Assembly: GCA_946478775.1 (NCBI GenBank)
Contig: CAMLDR010000026.1
Coordinates: 1 to 31,123 of the forward strand
DNA length: 31,123 nucleotides
Reading direction: 5' to 3'
Source of the DNA: an uncultured Flavobacteriales bacterium
Lineage (GTDB): Bacteria > Bacteroidota > Bacteroidia > Flavobacteriales > Crocinitomicaceae
Shown here: piece after piece, positions 8,566-16,197 of the stretch
How positions within the stretch are numbered: the stretch's first letter is position 1
Layout: every line of letters begins with the position of its first letter
Position numbers and translations under genes: made by a program
Notes under the pieces: generated by a model
Told to the model about the DNA's origin: nothing
The model's database searches: none
The model's input: only the letters and a program-made list of their open reading frames with translations

Positions 8566-9210
8566 TTATTTTGTTTTCAACATTTCAGGAGCCTTAATCT
8601 TAAACTGCTCCAATCTTGGCTGAGAAACGGCCTGCACATATCCGTTATTCGGGTTTCTGCATTCGAAGTTCTGGTGGTATTCCTCTGCTTTGTAGAAAGC
8701 GGTGTATTGGACTACTTCCGTAGTGATTCGAGGGAATTTCTTTTCCAATAATAATTTCTGAATATAAGCCTTTGCGTGATCGCGCTCGTAATCCGTTTGG
8801 TAAAAAATAGCCGAACGGTATTGTGTTCCGGCATCCGGGCCTTGTCGGTTCAGTGTGGTCGGATCATGAGAATCATAAAAGACCTTCAGTAATTCGTCGT
8901 AAGAAATGACCGTTGAATCGTAGTAAATTTTCACCGTTTCAGCATGTCCGGTTGTTCCGGTGCAAACTGCTTCATAAGTGGGGTTTTCAATATGCCCGCC
9001 GGAATAACCACTTTCCACTTCGGCGACTCCTTTCACTGATTCATAAATGGCTTCGACGCACCAAAAACAGCCACTTCCGAAGTAAGCAACCTGGTATTTG
9101 GATAGTTCGGCACTGGTTTTCGGAACTGGAACTTCCGCGGTTTTATTTTTTTGTCCGCAGGCACTTACTGACAGAAGAGTAACGATTAAAAAGAAAATGA
9201 CGTGTTTCAT
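8566..9210 (-). CDS. msrA: Peptide methionine-S-sulfoxide reductase, lipoprotein form
   Basis: MsrA reduces the S-epimer of methionine sulfoxide in proteins. The protein has 214 residues. The catalytic motif GSGCFWC is present with the nucleophile Cys at about 48, followed by EAIYESVKGVAEVESGYSGG, CTGTTGHAE, DSHDPTTLNRQGPDAGTQYRSAIFY and EEYHQNFECRN, all family signatures. The N-terminus is a lipoprotein signal with lipobox SVSAC (Cys18), so the enzyme is predicted to sit in the periplasm or at the outer membrane and repair envelope proteins. No MsrB domain is fused. Further Cys residues (51, and one in FECRN near the end) could serve as resolving residues. The leader is shared with the divergent ppiD-like gene, but I see no strong promoter for msrA. 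Confidence 0.95.
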   Translation of the reverse strand: MKHVIFFLIVTLLSVSACGQKNKTAEVPVPKTSAELSKYQVAYFGSGCFWCVEAIYESVKGVAEVESGYSGGHIENPTYEAVCTGTTGHAETVKIYYDSTVISYDELLKVFYDSHDPTTLNRQGPDAGTQYRSAIFYQTDYERDHAKAYIQKLLLEKKFPRITTEVVQYTAFYKAEEYHQNFECRNPNNGYVQAVSQPRLEQFKIKAPEMLKTK

Positions 9211-9270
9211 GAATAATTTTTTTCAAGTTACGACAGAGTTGCCGATCCGGATTCACACTTTCGTGTTTTT

Positions 9271-9287
9271 AACCTTTCTTAAAGGTT
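9271..9287. promoter_or_regulatory. Imperfect palindrome AACCTTT-CTT-AAAGGTT in divergent leader
   Basis: Seven-base arms (9271-9277 and 9281-9287) flank a 3-base spacer in the 187-base gap between msrA and the ppiD-like gene. A third copy of the half site, AAAGGTTT, occurs at 9340-9347. It could be an operator or a small hairpin; nothing else supports a function. Confidence 0.25.
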
Positions 9288-9367
9288 TGACGAATCAAAT
9301 TATACAAATAATTGAGTCAGAAACAACAAAAAAAAGTAGAAAGGTTTAAAAAGTCAGGACAACTGAT

Positions 9368-9375
9368 TATATTCG
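9368..9375 (+). promoter_or_regulatory. Candidate -7 element of the ppiD-like gene
   Basis: TATATTCG matches the TAnnTTTG consensus at five of six fixed positions and ends 22 bases before the ATG at 9398, leaving a short AT-rich leader (TTAAAAGAAAATATAGA). No clear -33 box was found. Confidence 0.3.
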
Positions 9376-9397
9376 CACCCTTAAAAGAAAATATAGA

Positions 9398-11611
9398 ATG
9401 GCAATCATCGGTAGAATTAGAAACATGCGTTACCTCCTTGTAGGGATCACAGGTTTAGCTCTTTTGACTTTTATCCTTACCGGATTATTTGATAAAATCG
9501 GTTCCTCCACTGACAGAGGTACGCTTGGTACAATCGACGGAAACGAGGTAGATACGGCAATATACAATGCTAAGTACAATCAGTTTAAAATGTCTGACAT
9601 GCAGCAATATCAGCAGCAGCAGCGTGAGTATACTGAGAAAGATGAGGAGCAGTCTGCTGATAAAGCATGGTCTGCAACTGTTGACGAAATCATCCTGAAA
9701 GGTGAGTACGAAGCACTTGGGTTGGCTGTTTCCGAAAAAGAATTTACTTCTTTCCTTTACGGAGAAGAAGGATTTACTTTATTGCCGGAGATCCAGCAGG
9801 CATTTACAGATCCTGCAACAGGACAATTCAATGCTGCTCAATTGGAGAAATATGTTCAGGACCAGGAAAAATCTACGGATCCGAATGCAGTTGAAGGCTG
9901 GAAAAGAACAAAAGAAGCAATCCGTACGCAGCGTATGCAGGAAAAATACTTCCAGTATTTAGGTCAGGGCGCGTACGTAACGAAATTGGAAGCGAAAAAC
10001 GAATATTTGGCGAAAAACGAATCCAAGTCAGTATCCTTTGTAATGGGTGCTTACCGCGATATTACAGATGATCAGATGAAAATTTCTGACAAAGAAGTTC
10101 GTGCTTTCTATGAAAAGAACAAAGACAAACCGAAATACCAGGTAATGGCAGGTCGTGATGTGAAATACTTTGATGTAACGATCGTTCCTTCCAAATCAGA
10201 TTCTTCTGTGTTCAACAGAGAAATGAGAGATCTTAAAAAACAATTTGCTGCATCCACAAATGATTCCTTGTTTATCCTGGAAAAATCTGAATTGCCAAGA
10301 ATGTATGCTTCGGGGAATATGATGACTTTCCGTCCGGAAGGTGATCCGAAAGCACGCGAAGGCTTGACTTACCCTGTAGCAATGGATACGGTTTTCAAAA
10401 CTGCAGCAATTGGTCAGTTGGTAGGTCCGTATGTAGACAGCAAAGGGGCTACACGTATCGCTAAGGTTGTAAACTTCAACACTACGGTTATGAAAGTGCG
10501 TCACATTTTGATCAGCGCACAAAAAGGAGATACTCCTAAAATTGCTTCTGCGAAGAAATTGGCCGACAGTTTGGTGAAAGTGGTGAATGCTGCAAACTTC
10601 GAAGAGTTCGTGAAAAAGTATTCGGAAGATCCGGGATCGAAAGACAAAGGAGGTGTTTACGAAGATTTCATGGATTACGAAATGGTAACGCCATTCTCTG
10701 ATTTCGCAAAAAACAAACCGGTTGGAACGATCGGAGTGGTACAAACAGATTTCGGATTCCACATCATGGAAGTAATGGACAGAAAGAACGATGTAAGATT
10801 CCCTGTATTGGCAGTGGTTCAAAAAACATTGCTGGCGTCCGAGCAAACGAAATTGAATTTGAAAGACAAAGCGTACAATCTCCTTTCAAAAATCGACAGA
10901 GAGTTGAGCAAGAAAGAAGACATTACGGATAAGATTATCTTGTTCGATACCATTGCACGCAGAGAAGGATATTATTCAAGACCTGTGCGCTTGTTCGACG
11001 AGTCTCCGAAAGTACAAGGATTTACAACTAAAATGGCTGCACAGTCTATTTTAGAAATGGCTTACAACGACGAAGCGGAAGTGGGAGACTTATGTTCTTC
11101 ACCGATCCAGGATGATAACCGTTTGATCATTGCCATCGTTTCTTCTATCCGTGAAAAAGGTGCACCTGCATTGGTTGACACTTACGAGCGAATGAGAACA
11201 GATGCATTGAATGAGAAGAAAGCAAATTCCATCCTGAAAAAGATCGGATCTGTTACAAACTTGAATGCATTGGCTAAAAAATTGAAAACAGATGTAAAAG
11301 AAGCAACGGTAACGTTTGCATCCCCAAGTATTCAGGGTGGTGGTTACGAACCGGAAGTAGTTGGAGCATTGTTCTCAGGTAAGATCAAGGATGGAATGTC
11401 TTCCAAAGCAACAGTTGGTCAATCCGGAGTCTATGTATTCCGTATGAACAAAACAGTAAAAGCACCGGCAGCTAAAAACTACGATGCAGAGCAAATGCAG
11501 TTGTTAAGCCAGATCAAAGGAAGTATTGCAAATTCTTCCCGCCAGGCATTGCAGAAAAAATTGAATGTCATGGACAATAGAGCTTTATTGGAAGCTGGAA
11601 TTGTTCGTTAA
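9398..11611 (+). CDS. PpiD/SurA-like peptidylprolyl isomerase, inner-membrane anchored
   Basis: This 737-residue protein begins with a short cytosolic tail (MAIIGRIRNMR) and one membrane helix (about 12-31), the PpiD topology, so the rest faces the periplasm. Residues about 40-240 form a helical SurA_N-type chaperone region. A parvulin-type PPIC rotamase domain follows at about 365-462: MKVRHILIS, FEEFVKKYSEDPGSKDKGGVYEDF and VQTDFGFHIMEV are the standard blocks. The C-terminal 270 residues are a second chaperone-like region, partly resembling a degenerate rotamase (TVGQSGVYVFRMNKTVKAP). It is likely a folding factor for newly exported envelope proteins, many of which are encoded nearby. PpiD itself is about 620 residues, so this is a longer Bacteroidota form. 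It appears to be a single-gene unit ending at a clear terminator. Confidence 0.9.
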   Translation: MAIIGRIRNMRYLLVGITGLALLTFILTGLFDKIGSSTDRGTLGTIDGNEVDTAIYNAKYNQFKMSDMQQYQQQQREYTEKDEEQSADKAWSATVDEIILKGEYEALGLAVSEKEFTSFLYGEEGFTLLPEIQQAFTDPATGQFNAAQLEKYVQDQEKSTDPNAVEGWKRTKEAIRTQRMQEKYFQYLGQGAYVTKLEAKNEYLAKNESKSVSFVMGAYRDITDDQMKISDKEVRAFYEKNKDKPKYQVMAGRDVKYFDVTIVPSKSDSSVFNREMRDLKKQFAASTNDSLFILEKSELPRMYASGNMMTFRPEGDPKAREGLTYPVAMDTVFKTAAIGQLVGPYVDSKGATRIAKVVNFNTTVMKVRHILISAQKGDTPKIASAKKLADSLVKVVNAANFEEFVKKYSEDPGSKDKGGVYEDFMDYEMVTPFSDFAKNKPVGTIGVVQTDFGFHIMEVMDRKNDVRFPVLAVVQKTLLASEQTKLNLKDKAYNLLSKIDRELSKKEDITDKIILFDTIARREGYYSRPVRLFDESPKVQGFTTKMAAQSILEMAYNDEAEVGDLCSSPIQDDNRLIIAIVSSIREKGAPALVDTYERMRTDALNEKKANSILKKIGSVTNLNALAKKLKTDVKEATVTFASPSIQGGGYEPEVVGALFSGKIKDGMSSKATVGQSGVYVFRMNKTVKAPAAKNYDAEQMQLLSQIKGSIANSSRQALQKKLNVMDNRALLEAGIVR

Positions 11612-11632
11612 GAAGTAAATATTGAAAGAGTG

Positions 11633-11670
11633 AAAAGGTTGTGCGTTTCGTACAACCTTTTCTGCTTTTT
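11633..11670 (+). terminator. Intrinsic terminator after the ppiD-like gene
   Basis: A 10-bp stem (AAAAGGTTGT at 11633-11642 with ACAACCTTTT at 11652-11661) and a 9-base loop are followed by a T-rich tail (CTGCTTTTT). It begins 21 bases past the stop codon. Confidence 0.8.
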
Positions 11671-11693
11671 ACATCCTATCTAAAATCGAAGAC

Positions 11694-12308
11694 ATGACCC
11701 GTATTGCCTTTATATTTTTACTTTCCTCGGTTTTTGGGTTTGTAAATAATTTATTTGCGCAAAACGATTCATTAGGAAAAATCGACTTTTCTGTATTAGC
11801 GCCAAAACCCCTATTCTGTTCAAAGAATGAATTAGGCGGATTGATTGGAATTGGTAACATCAGGAATCCGAACGATTACCAGATGTGGAACCCGGATTGG
11901 GCGCTTGAATTGACCAGCACAAATGGAATTCGCTACGCACCCTGGTTTTTAGGAATTGGAGTGGGTGTGCGAACCTGGGGAATCGATTTTACTTTTCCGG
12001 TATTCGGCCATGTGTCGCTTGATCTCTATAAGACAGGTCTTTTTCTTCATGCTGACATGGGACATCAATTCGGGGTTCGTAAAAATTACTTCGGAGACCG
12101 GGAGACCGGGAGTTTTTATGCAGCTTATGGATTGGGTTACAACTTCTCCATCAAAAGACAAGCGTTGTATGTAAAAGCAAGTATCTGCCATCAGAAAACG
12201 AAAGCGGCTGATGAGCAGGGTGGGCTAGGACCAAGTAACTATCCCGAACATTATGATCCCACTTACCTGTTTTGCCGGATCAGTTTGGGATTGACGTTTA
12301 CTAAATAG
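11694..12308 (+). CDS. Predicted exported outer-membrane beta-barrel protein (hypothetical)
   Basis: This protein of 204 residues belongs to no family I recognise by name. It has a Sec signal peptide (MTRIAFIFLLSSVFGFVNNLFAQ, cleavage after FAQ). The remainder has many short glycine- and aromatic-rich alternating strands (YAPWFLGIGVGVRTWGIDF, GSFYAAYGLGYNFSI, YVKASICHQ) and ends RISLGLTFTK. That pattern fits an 8-strand outer-membrane barrel. It is the first of a run of small barrel-like genes and is separated from the next by only 8 bases, so they are probably cotranscribed. Confidence 0.7.
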   Translation: MTRIAFIFLLSSVFGFVNNLFAQNDSLGKIDFSVLAPKPLFCSKNELGGLIGIGNIRNPNDYQMWNPDWALELTSTNGIRYAPWFLGIGVGVRTWGIDFTFPVFGHVSLDLYKTGLFLHADMGHQFGVRKNYFGDRETGSFYAAYGLGYNFSIKRQALYVKASICHQKTKAADEQGGLGPSNYPEHYDPTYLFCRISLGLTFTK

Positions 12309-12316
12309 CAAAGAGT

Positions 12317-12925
12317 ATGAAATTCTTACTTATCATAGGTTCAATGTTTTTTCTTTTGTCCACCTTCGCACAAGAAAAAGAACAACCGTTAAAAAACCTC
12401 TTCAACGAATACCACGTTTCCGTAAATCACGGAATTGGAAATGGTTTTTTTGGTGGGGGTTTAGGTGTAAACCATGTGTTTCGTCCGGACAAAGTTGTTT
12501 CGTTGAGAATGGGAATGGATTTCCAGTTTTTTCACACTTGGGCTGATTCAGAGCAACCTTCGCATTATTCATCGGCAAAAAACGTTCATTATTCCTACGT
12601 GGATTTGACCGTTCCAATTCTTATGCGCATTAATATCCGTCAACTATTTATTGAATTGGGAGGAAATATAGGAGCAGGAATAAGCGGTCAAAGAAAAGCA
12701 ACAGTTACGAGTTATTCTGATTATCAACTCCCTGTGGAAACTCAAACCAAAGGTTCCTGGAATCCGGGATTTTCCGTCGGTCCGGTATTCGGAATAGGTG
12801 CGCGAATTCCACTCAATGAAAAGCTGGATTTGATCATTCGGCCGGATGTTGGAGCTAGTATCTATTTCCGGCAAGAATTTTTGCATTTCTATGGCCGTTT
12901 GTGTATGGGGATTCATTTAAAGTAA
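12317..12925 (+). CDS. Predicted outer-membrane beta-barrel protein, paralogue A
   Basis: The protein has 202 residues with a signal peptide (MKFLLIIGSMFFLLSTFAQ). The mature part is barrel-like: GFFGGGLGVNHVF, LRMGMDFQFFHTW, HYSYVDLTVPILMRI, FIELGGNIGAGI and a C-terminal strand YGRLCMGIHLK. It lines up along its length with the next gene: GGGLG-N-VF, FFHTW, HY-PI-MR and a matching final strand occur in the same order. The two are therefore tandem paralogues. It resembles the broad outer-membrane beta-barrel (PorT/OmpW-like) group; the cargo or role is unknown. It follows the preceding barrel gene by 8 bases. Confidence 0.72.
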   Translation: MKFLLIIGSMFFLLSTFAQEKEQPLKNLFNEYHVSVNHGIGNGFFGGGLGVNHVFRPDKVVSLRMGMDFQFFHTWADSEQPSHYSSAKNVHYSYVDLTVPILMRINIRQLFIELGGNIGAGISGQRKATVTSYSDYQLPVETQTKGSWNPGFSVGPVFGIGARIPLNEKLDLIIRPDVGASIYFRQEFLHFYGRLCMGIHLK

Positions 12926-12931
12926 TCAGTT

Positions 12932-12965
12932 TTGGATTGAATTTATGATAAAATCCAACCTTTTT
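12932..12965 (+). terminator. Weak hairpin with T-run
   Basis: A 7-bp stem (TTGGATT at 12932-12938 with AATCCAA at 12952-12958) is followed by CCTTTTT. The stem is short and AT-rich, so termination may be partial and the following paralogue could be read through. Confidence 0.4.
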
Positions 12966-13000
12966 CGGTTTCCGTAATCTCTTATTAAAATCACCGGTCA

Positions 13001-13678
13001 ATGAAAAAAACAGCACTCTTCTTATGCGCAGTTAGTTGGATGCTTTCAACGCTTTGTGCTCAGACTAGAATCCCAACTTTTGAACTGCACTTTTCTGCAA
13101 ATCATCCATTAGAAAATGCTTCCACGGACCGAACCTTTTACGGAGGAGGTTTGGGTGCAAACCTTGTTTTTATGGATCAGCGTCCACTTAGTTTAAAAAC
13201 CGGCTTGGAAGCCAATTTTTTCCACACCTGGAATAGAAGCAGTTATTCGGGGAAAATGTCGAGTAAATCCAATGTGCATTATCACTTTTGGAACATCTCC
13301 ATTCCTCTCATGCTGCGTCTGCATATAGGAAAAAAAGTAAAATTCTTCCTGGAAGCCGGCACTTATCTGGGGATTCCCGTGGCGGGAAATTCCACCTTCA
13401 AATACAACTCCCATGGCATGTATCCCGGGTCTGCCATTATCAACGAGGTAAGAACGGAGAAGTTTGAAGGATATTTTTCCGTGTCTCCGGCTGCAAGTGT
13501 AGGAGTGATCTTACCGGTGTCTCAGCGTTTGGACCTGTACCTGAAACCCGAGTTTGTATTCCAGAAAAATTTCAATGTCAATGATGTTTACGGGCCCGGG
13601 GGTGATTTTAATGAGAAGTTTCGCTATATCCGACTTTGTTTGGGACTTCGTATCAATCTGAACGATGAAATTGAGTAA
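13001..13678 (+). CDS. Predicted outer-membrane beta-barrel protein, paralogue B
   Basis: The protein has 225 residues with a signal peptide (MKKTALFLCAVSWMLSTLCAQ). It shares the architecture of the preceding gene: TFYGGGLGANLVF, LKTGLEANFFHTW, HYHFWNISIPLMLRLHIG, FFLEAGTYLGIPV and a final strand YIRLCLGLRINL. It is about 23 residues longer, with most of the extra length in the second half. The preserved order of motifs, with clear divergence between copies, points to an old tandem duplication rather than a recent one. Its stop lies 27 bases before the GH16 gene, so the two are probably cotranscribed. No T9SS tail is present; function unknown. Confidence 0.72.
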   Translation: MKKTALFLCAVSWMLSTLCAQTRIPTFELHFSANHPLENASTDRTFYGGGLGANLVFMDQRPLSLKTGLEANFFHTWNRSSYSGKMSSKSNVHYHFWNISIPLMLRLHIGKKVKFFLEAGTYLGIPVAGNSTFKYNSHGMYPGSAIINEVRTEKFEGYFSVSPAASVGVILPVSQRLDLYLKPEFVFQKNFNVNDVYGPGGDFNEKFRYIRLCLGLRINLNDEIE

Positions 13679-13705
13679 ATTCACGCTGCTTACAGCTTGA
13701 ATGAT

Positions 13706-14743
13706 ATGACTAAAAGGAACTTACTGATATTAGCCGCCGGACTTGTAAATGCCTCGTTCGGTTTCGCACAGTGCTTTGATAATACCAATGCAAAAATCAT
13801 GCAAAAAGACATCGTTTCGTGCAATGACCAGGAATGGGTGCTGGAATTCGAAGAGAATTTTGACGGGAAACAACTGTCTCCGAAAGAATGGGTGCTTCCT
13901 TACCAGGGAGTTTTGGCCGGTTTTGATTTTGAAAGAAATGGTTCCAAAGTGTGGTACGCGAATACGAATGCAACACCCGCTCTTCCGATTTCCAACAACA
14001 TCACCCTGGAAAACGGAATCCTGAAAATGACCGCCCGTAAAGAACCGGTACCTATTACCGGAACGTATGTGGTGGACTGGTCAACGAATCCATTCACCAA
14101 AGACTCCGCTTCTTTCCAGTATTCTTCTGCCTGGGTTGACTCACAGCGCTTGTTTGGCTACGGTAAATACGAAGCCCGGATCAAAATTCCGAAAGGGAAA
14201 GGAATGTGGCCGGCTTTCTGGTTGTTTAACGGAATGGGGGGACACAGATACGAGATTGATATTTTTGAATTCTGGAACGAGTACAATTGCCTGGGAAGGT
14301 ATAAGAGAAACCGTCTCTCCAAGAATCCGCATTTTACCATTCACGGCGACAGTATCAACCGCGGAAGTTCGCAATGTGCAGATGACCAATATCCGTGCTA
14401 TGGCAATTGGGGCAATTCAAAGACCGATTACAGCGACGACTACCACATTTATACCCTGGAATGGGATTACTACAAAATAATCTGGGAGATCGACGGAAAA
14501 GTAGTCCACACCTTGTACCGTTTTAATTCGAAGAATGGCAAGCCTACAGACTGCAATACCATTGTGGAAGGTGAGGAATACAAAGTGAATGAATCCTGGC
14601 CGTTCACAGATCTCATGCAGGTACGCTTCAATCTCGGAGTGCAATATGGAAATAACAACCAGCCGAATTCAGACTCAGATTTCCCGGGAAGCATGGAAGT
14701 GGATTACTTCCGGTTCTACACAAAAGGACCTGTAAAAGGATAA
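13706..14743 (+). CDS. Secreted glycoside hydrolase family 16 (laminarinase/agarase-like)
   Basis: The protein has 345 residues. The ATG at 13706 is preferred over the upstream in-frame TTG at 13697 because it directly opens a signal peptide (MTKRNLLILAAGLVNASFGFAQ). The GH16 catalytic block EIDIFEF is intact, with Glu about 183 (nucleophile), Asp 185 and Glu 188 (acid/base); the ExDxxE spacing is the beta-bulge form seen in beta-1,3-glucanases and beta-agarases. Other typical blocks are FGYGKYEARIKIPKGKGMWPAFWLF, YHIYTLEWDYYKIIWEIDGKVVHT and a C-terminal MEVDYFRFYTK strand. No carbohydrate-binding module or T9SS tail is present, so it is a single-domain periplasmic or secreted enzyme. No SusC/SusD genes lie nearby. 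The substrate is probably a beta-glucan or galactan, but this cannot be fixed from sequence reading. Confidence 0.9.
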   Translation: MTKRNLLILAAGLVNASFGFAQCFDNTNAKIMQKDIVSCNDQEWVLEFEENFDGKQLSPKEWVLPYQGVLAGFDFERNGSKVWYANTNATPALPISNNITLENGILKMTARKEPVPITGTYVVDWSTNPFTKDSASFQYSSAWVDSQRLFGYGKYEARIKIPKGKGMWPAFWLFNGMGGHRYEIDIFEFWNEYNCLGRYKRNRLSKNPHFTIHGDSINRGSSQCADDQYPCYGNWGNSKTDYSDDYHIYTLEWDYYKIIWEIDGKVVHTLYRFNSKNGKPTDCNTIVEGEEYKVNESWPFTDLMQVRFNLGVQYGNNNQPNSDSDFPGSMEVDYFRFYTKGPVKG

Positions 14744-14748
14744 ATCAA

Positions 14749-14794
14749 AAAAAAACAGGCACGTCCCGTATGTACGGGACGTGCCTGTTTTTTT
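14749..14794. terminator. Bidirectional terminator, 22-bp perfect stem
   Basis: The arms 14749-14770 and 14773-14794 are fully complementary around a 2-base loop. An A-run opens and a T-run closes the structure, so it works as an intrinsic terminator in both directions, for the GH16 gene (plus) and the immunophilin gene (minus). The GC core (CAGGCACGTCCCGTA) differs from the 8529/17610/26817 family. Confidence 0.88.
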
Positions 14795-14828
14795 ATTCGG
14801 TCAATAAAAATCTGACCTTTCCAAATGC

Positions 14829-15965
14829 TTATTTGTCCGTTGGAAGAGCTTTTGGAGCAGGAGTCACATTCAATAACTCAATATCAAATACTAAATCCGA
14901 ATACGGAGGAATTCCTCCCGGTCTTCCTGCAGCACCGTATGCTTTGAAATAAGGAATGATAAAAATACCTCTTCCGCCTTTGCTCAAAATTGCGATTGCT
15001 TCATCATAACCTGCGATCATTTGCTTCACATCGTGTGTGAAATCCAATGGCTGGTTGCGGTCACGCGAAGAATCGAATTTGGTTCCGTTTAAGAATGTTC
15101 CTGTGTAATGCGTGGAAACCTGGTCTCCTTTTTTCGCTTTTTCACCGTTTCCTTCTTTTTGGATCACATACACCAATCCGGATTCCGTTTGTTGTGCATT
15201 CGGATAGGTTTTGCGGATCTCATTCAATAAATAAACCCGGTATTCTGCTTCAGACATGGCTGCTATCTTGCCGATTCGCTCTTTTTCAATTGCATCCAGT
15301 TTTGCCTGCTCCGCCTTTTTCACTTCTTCTTCAGCTTTTACCTTTGCATAAGCTGTTTTGAAAGTTTCCGTTGCATTCCATGATTTGTATGTTTTACCGT
15401 TGCGAATGATCATCACTTTCGTCATCACATCATTTGCTTCAATTTTATTCACCACATCCATTCCTTGAACTACATGACCAAAAACAGTGTGTTTTCCGTT
15501 CAGCCATGGAGTTTCTTTGTGCGTAATGAAAAACTGGCTTCCGTTTGTAGCGGGTCCGCTGTTAGCCATAGAAAGAATCCCAGGTCCGCTGTGTGTCAGA
15601 TCAGGTCGTGTTTCATCCGGGAATTTGTATCCCGGACCACCCATACCAGATCCTTGCGGATCACCGCCCTGGATCATGAAATCTTTGATCACCCGGTGAA
15701 ATTTCAATCCGTCGTAAAATGGTTTGGTAATTTTTATGGAATCAAAAAGTGTAATATTCCCCTCAGCTAAACCAACGAAATTGGCAACTGTCAATGGAGT
15801 TTTCTCTGTTTCCAGCTTTACAATAATATTTCCCTTTGCAGTAACAAAAGCAGCATAAATACCGGGCTCCGAATCTTTCGGCAGCTCAACTTTTTGTGCT
15901 AAAAGCGAAGTGGTAGTAATACATAATAGCACTAACGCTGAAATGTATTGAAGTCCTTTTTTCAT
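14829..15965 (-). CDS. Exported dual-family immunophilin (cyclophilin-FKBP fusion)
   Basis: This 378-residue protein has a signal peptide ([24 protein letters not shown]). Residues about 34-190 are a cyclophilin domain: [19 protein letters not shown] with the catalytic Arg about 91, [17 protein letters not shown], and [12 protein letters not shown] with the Trp and His used by drug-sensitive cyclophilins. A charged helical linker (about 200-255, rich in Glu, Lys and Ala) leads to an FKBP domain (about 260-368): [18 protein letters not shown] and [28 protein letters not shown]. Both isomerase sites look intact. Dual-family immunophilins are known in some protists and in Flavobacterium, where the cyclophilin-first order also occurs. 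It is probably a periplasmic proline isomerase for exported protein folding. It ends in a bidirectional terminator shared with the GH16 gene. Confidence 0.93.
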   Translation of the reverse strand: MKKGLQYISALVLLCITTTSLLAQKVELPKDSEPGIYAAFVTAKGNIIVKLETEKTPLTVANFVGLAEGNITLFDSIKITKPFYDGLKFHRVIKDFMIQGGDPQGSGMGGPGYKFPDETRPDLTHSGPGILSMANSGPATNGSQFFITHKETPWLNGKHTVFGHVVQGMDVVNKIEANDVMTKVMIIRNGKTYKSWNATETFKTAYAKVKAEEEVKKAEQAKLDAIEKERIGKIAAMSEAEYRVYLLNEIRKTYPNAQQTESGLVYVIQKEGNGEKAKKGDQVSTHYTGTFLNGTKFDSSRDRNQPLDFTHDVKQMIAGYDEAIAILSKGGRGIFIIPYFKAYGAAGRPGGIPPYSDLVFDIELLNVTPAPKALPTDK

Positions 15966-16197
15966 AGATAAATTATTTGGGTTTAAAAATAGTGCAATTT
16001 TGCAAACTGTAGGGGAAAAATCAAAAATCAGTCCAAAACGAATGCAAAATGCAAAATTAAAAATGCAAAACGCGAAAAAAGAGGAATGCTAACTTATGAA
16101 TGTTGCTACCGATAGGTATTGGAATTTTGAATTCTTATGAGTTAAGTCATTTTTTGCGTCGAAAAATTCACGAAATTTGTTCTACAAAAACACACAC
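15966..16197. other. Divergent intergenic leader with short ATGCAAAA repeats
   Basis: This 232-base AT-rich gap lies between the divergent immunophilin and persulfide dioxygenase-like genes. It holds three copies of ATGCAAAA (16042, 16049 and 16063; spacings of 7 and 14 bases). A weak promoter candidate for the plus-strand gene is TTG at 16154-16156 with GAAATTTG at 16172-16179. No RNA gene or small ORF is convincing here. Confidence 0.3.

Noticed and set aside
9271..9347. AAAGGTT-type sites between msrA and the ppiD-like gene as a firm shared operator
   Set aside because: Listed only as a weak candidate; the half site is short and A/T-rich and no regulator is suggested by the context.
13697..13705. 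TTG start for the GH16 gene
   Set aside because: The ATG at 13706 opens directly into a standard signal peptide, and TTG would only add three residues.
16042..16070. Three ATGCAAAA repeats in the leader before the persulfide dioxygenase gene, considered as operator sites or a CRISPR-like array
   Set aside because: They are too short, too AT-rich and overlapping; chance in a low-complexity A-rich stretch is likely. No spacer/repeat structure exists anywhere in the window.
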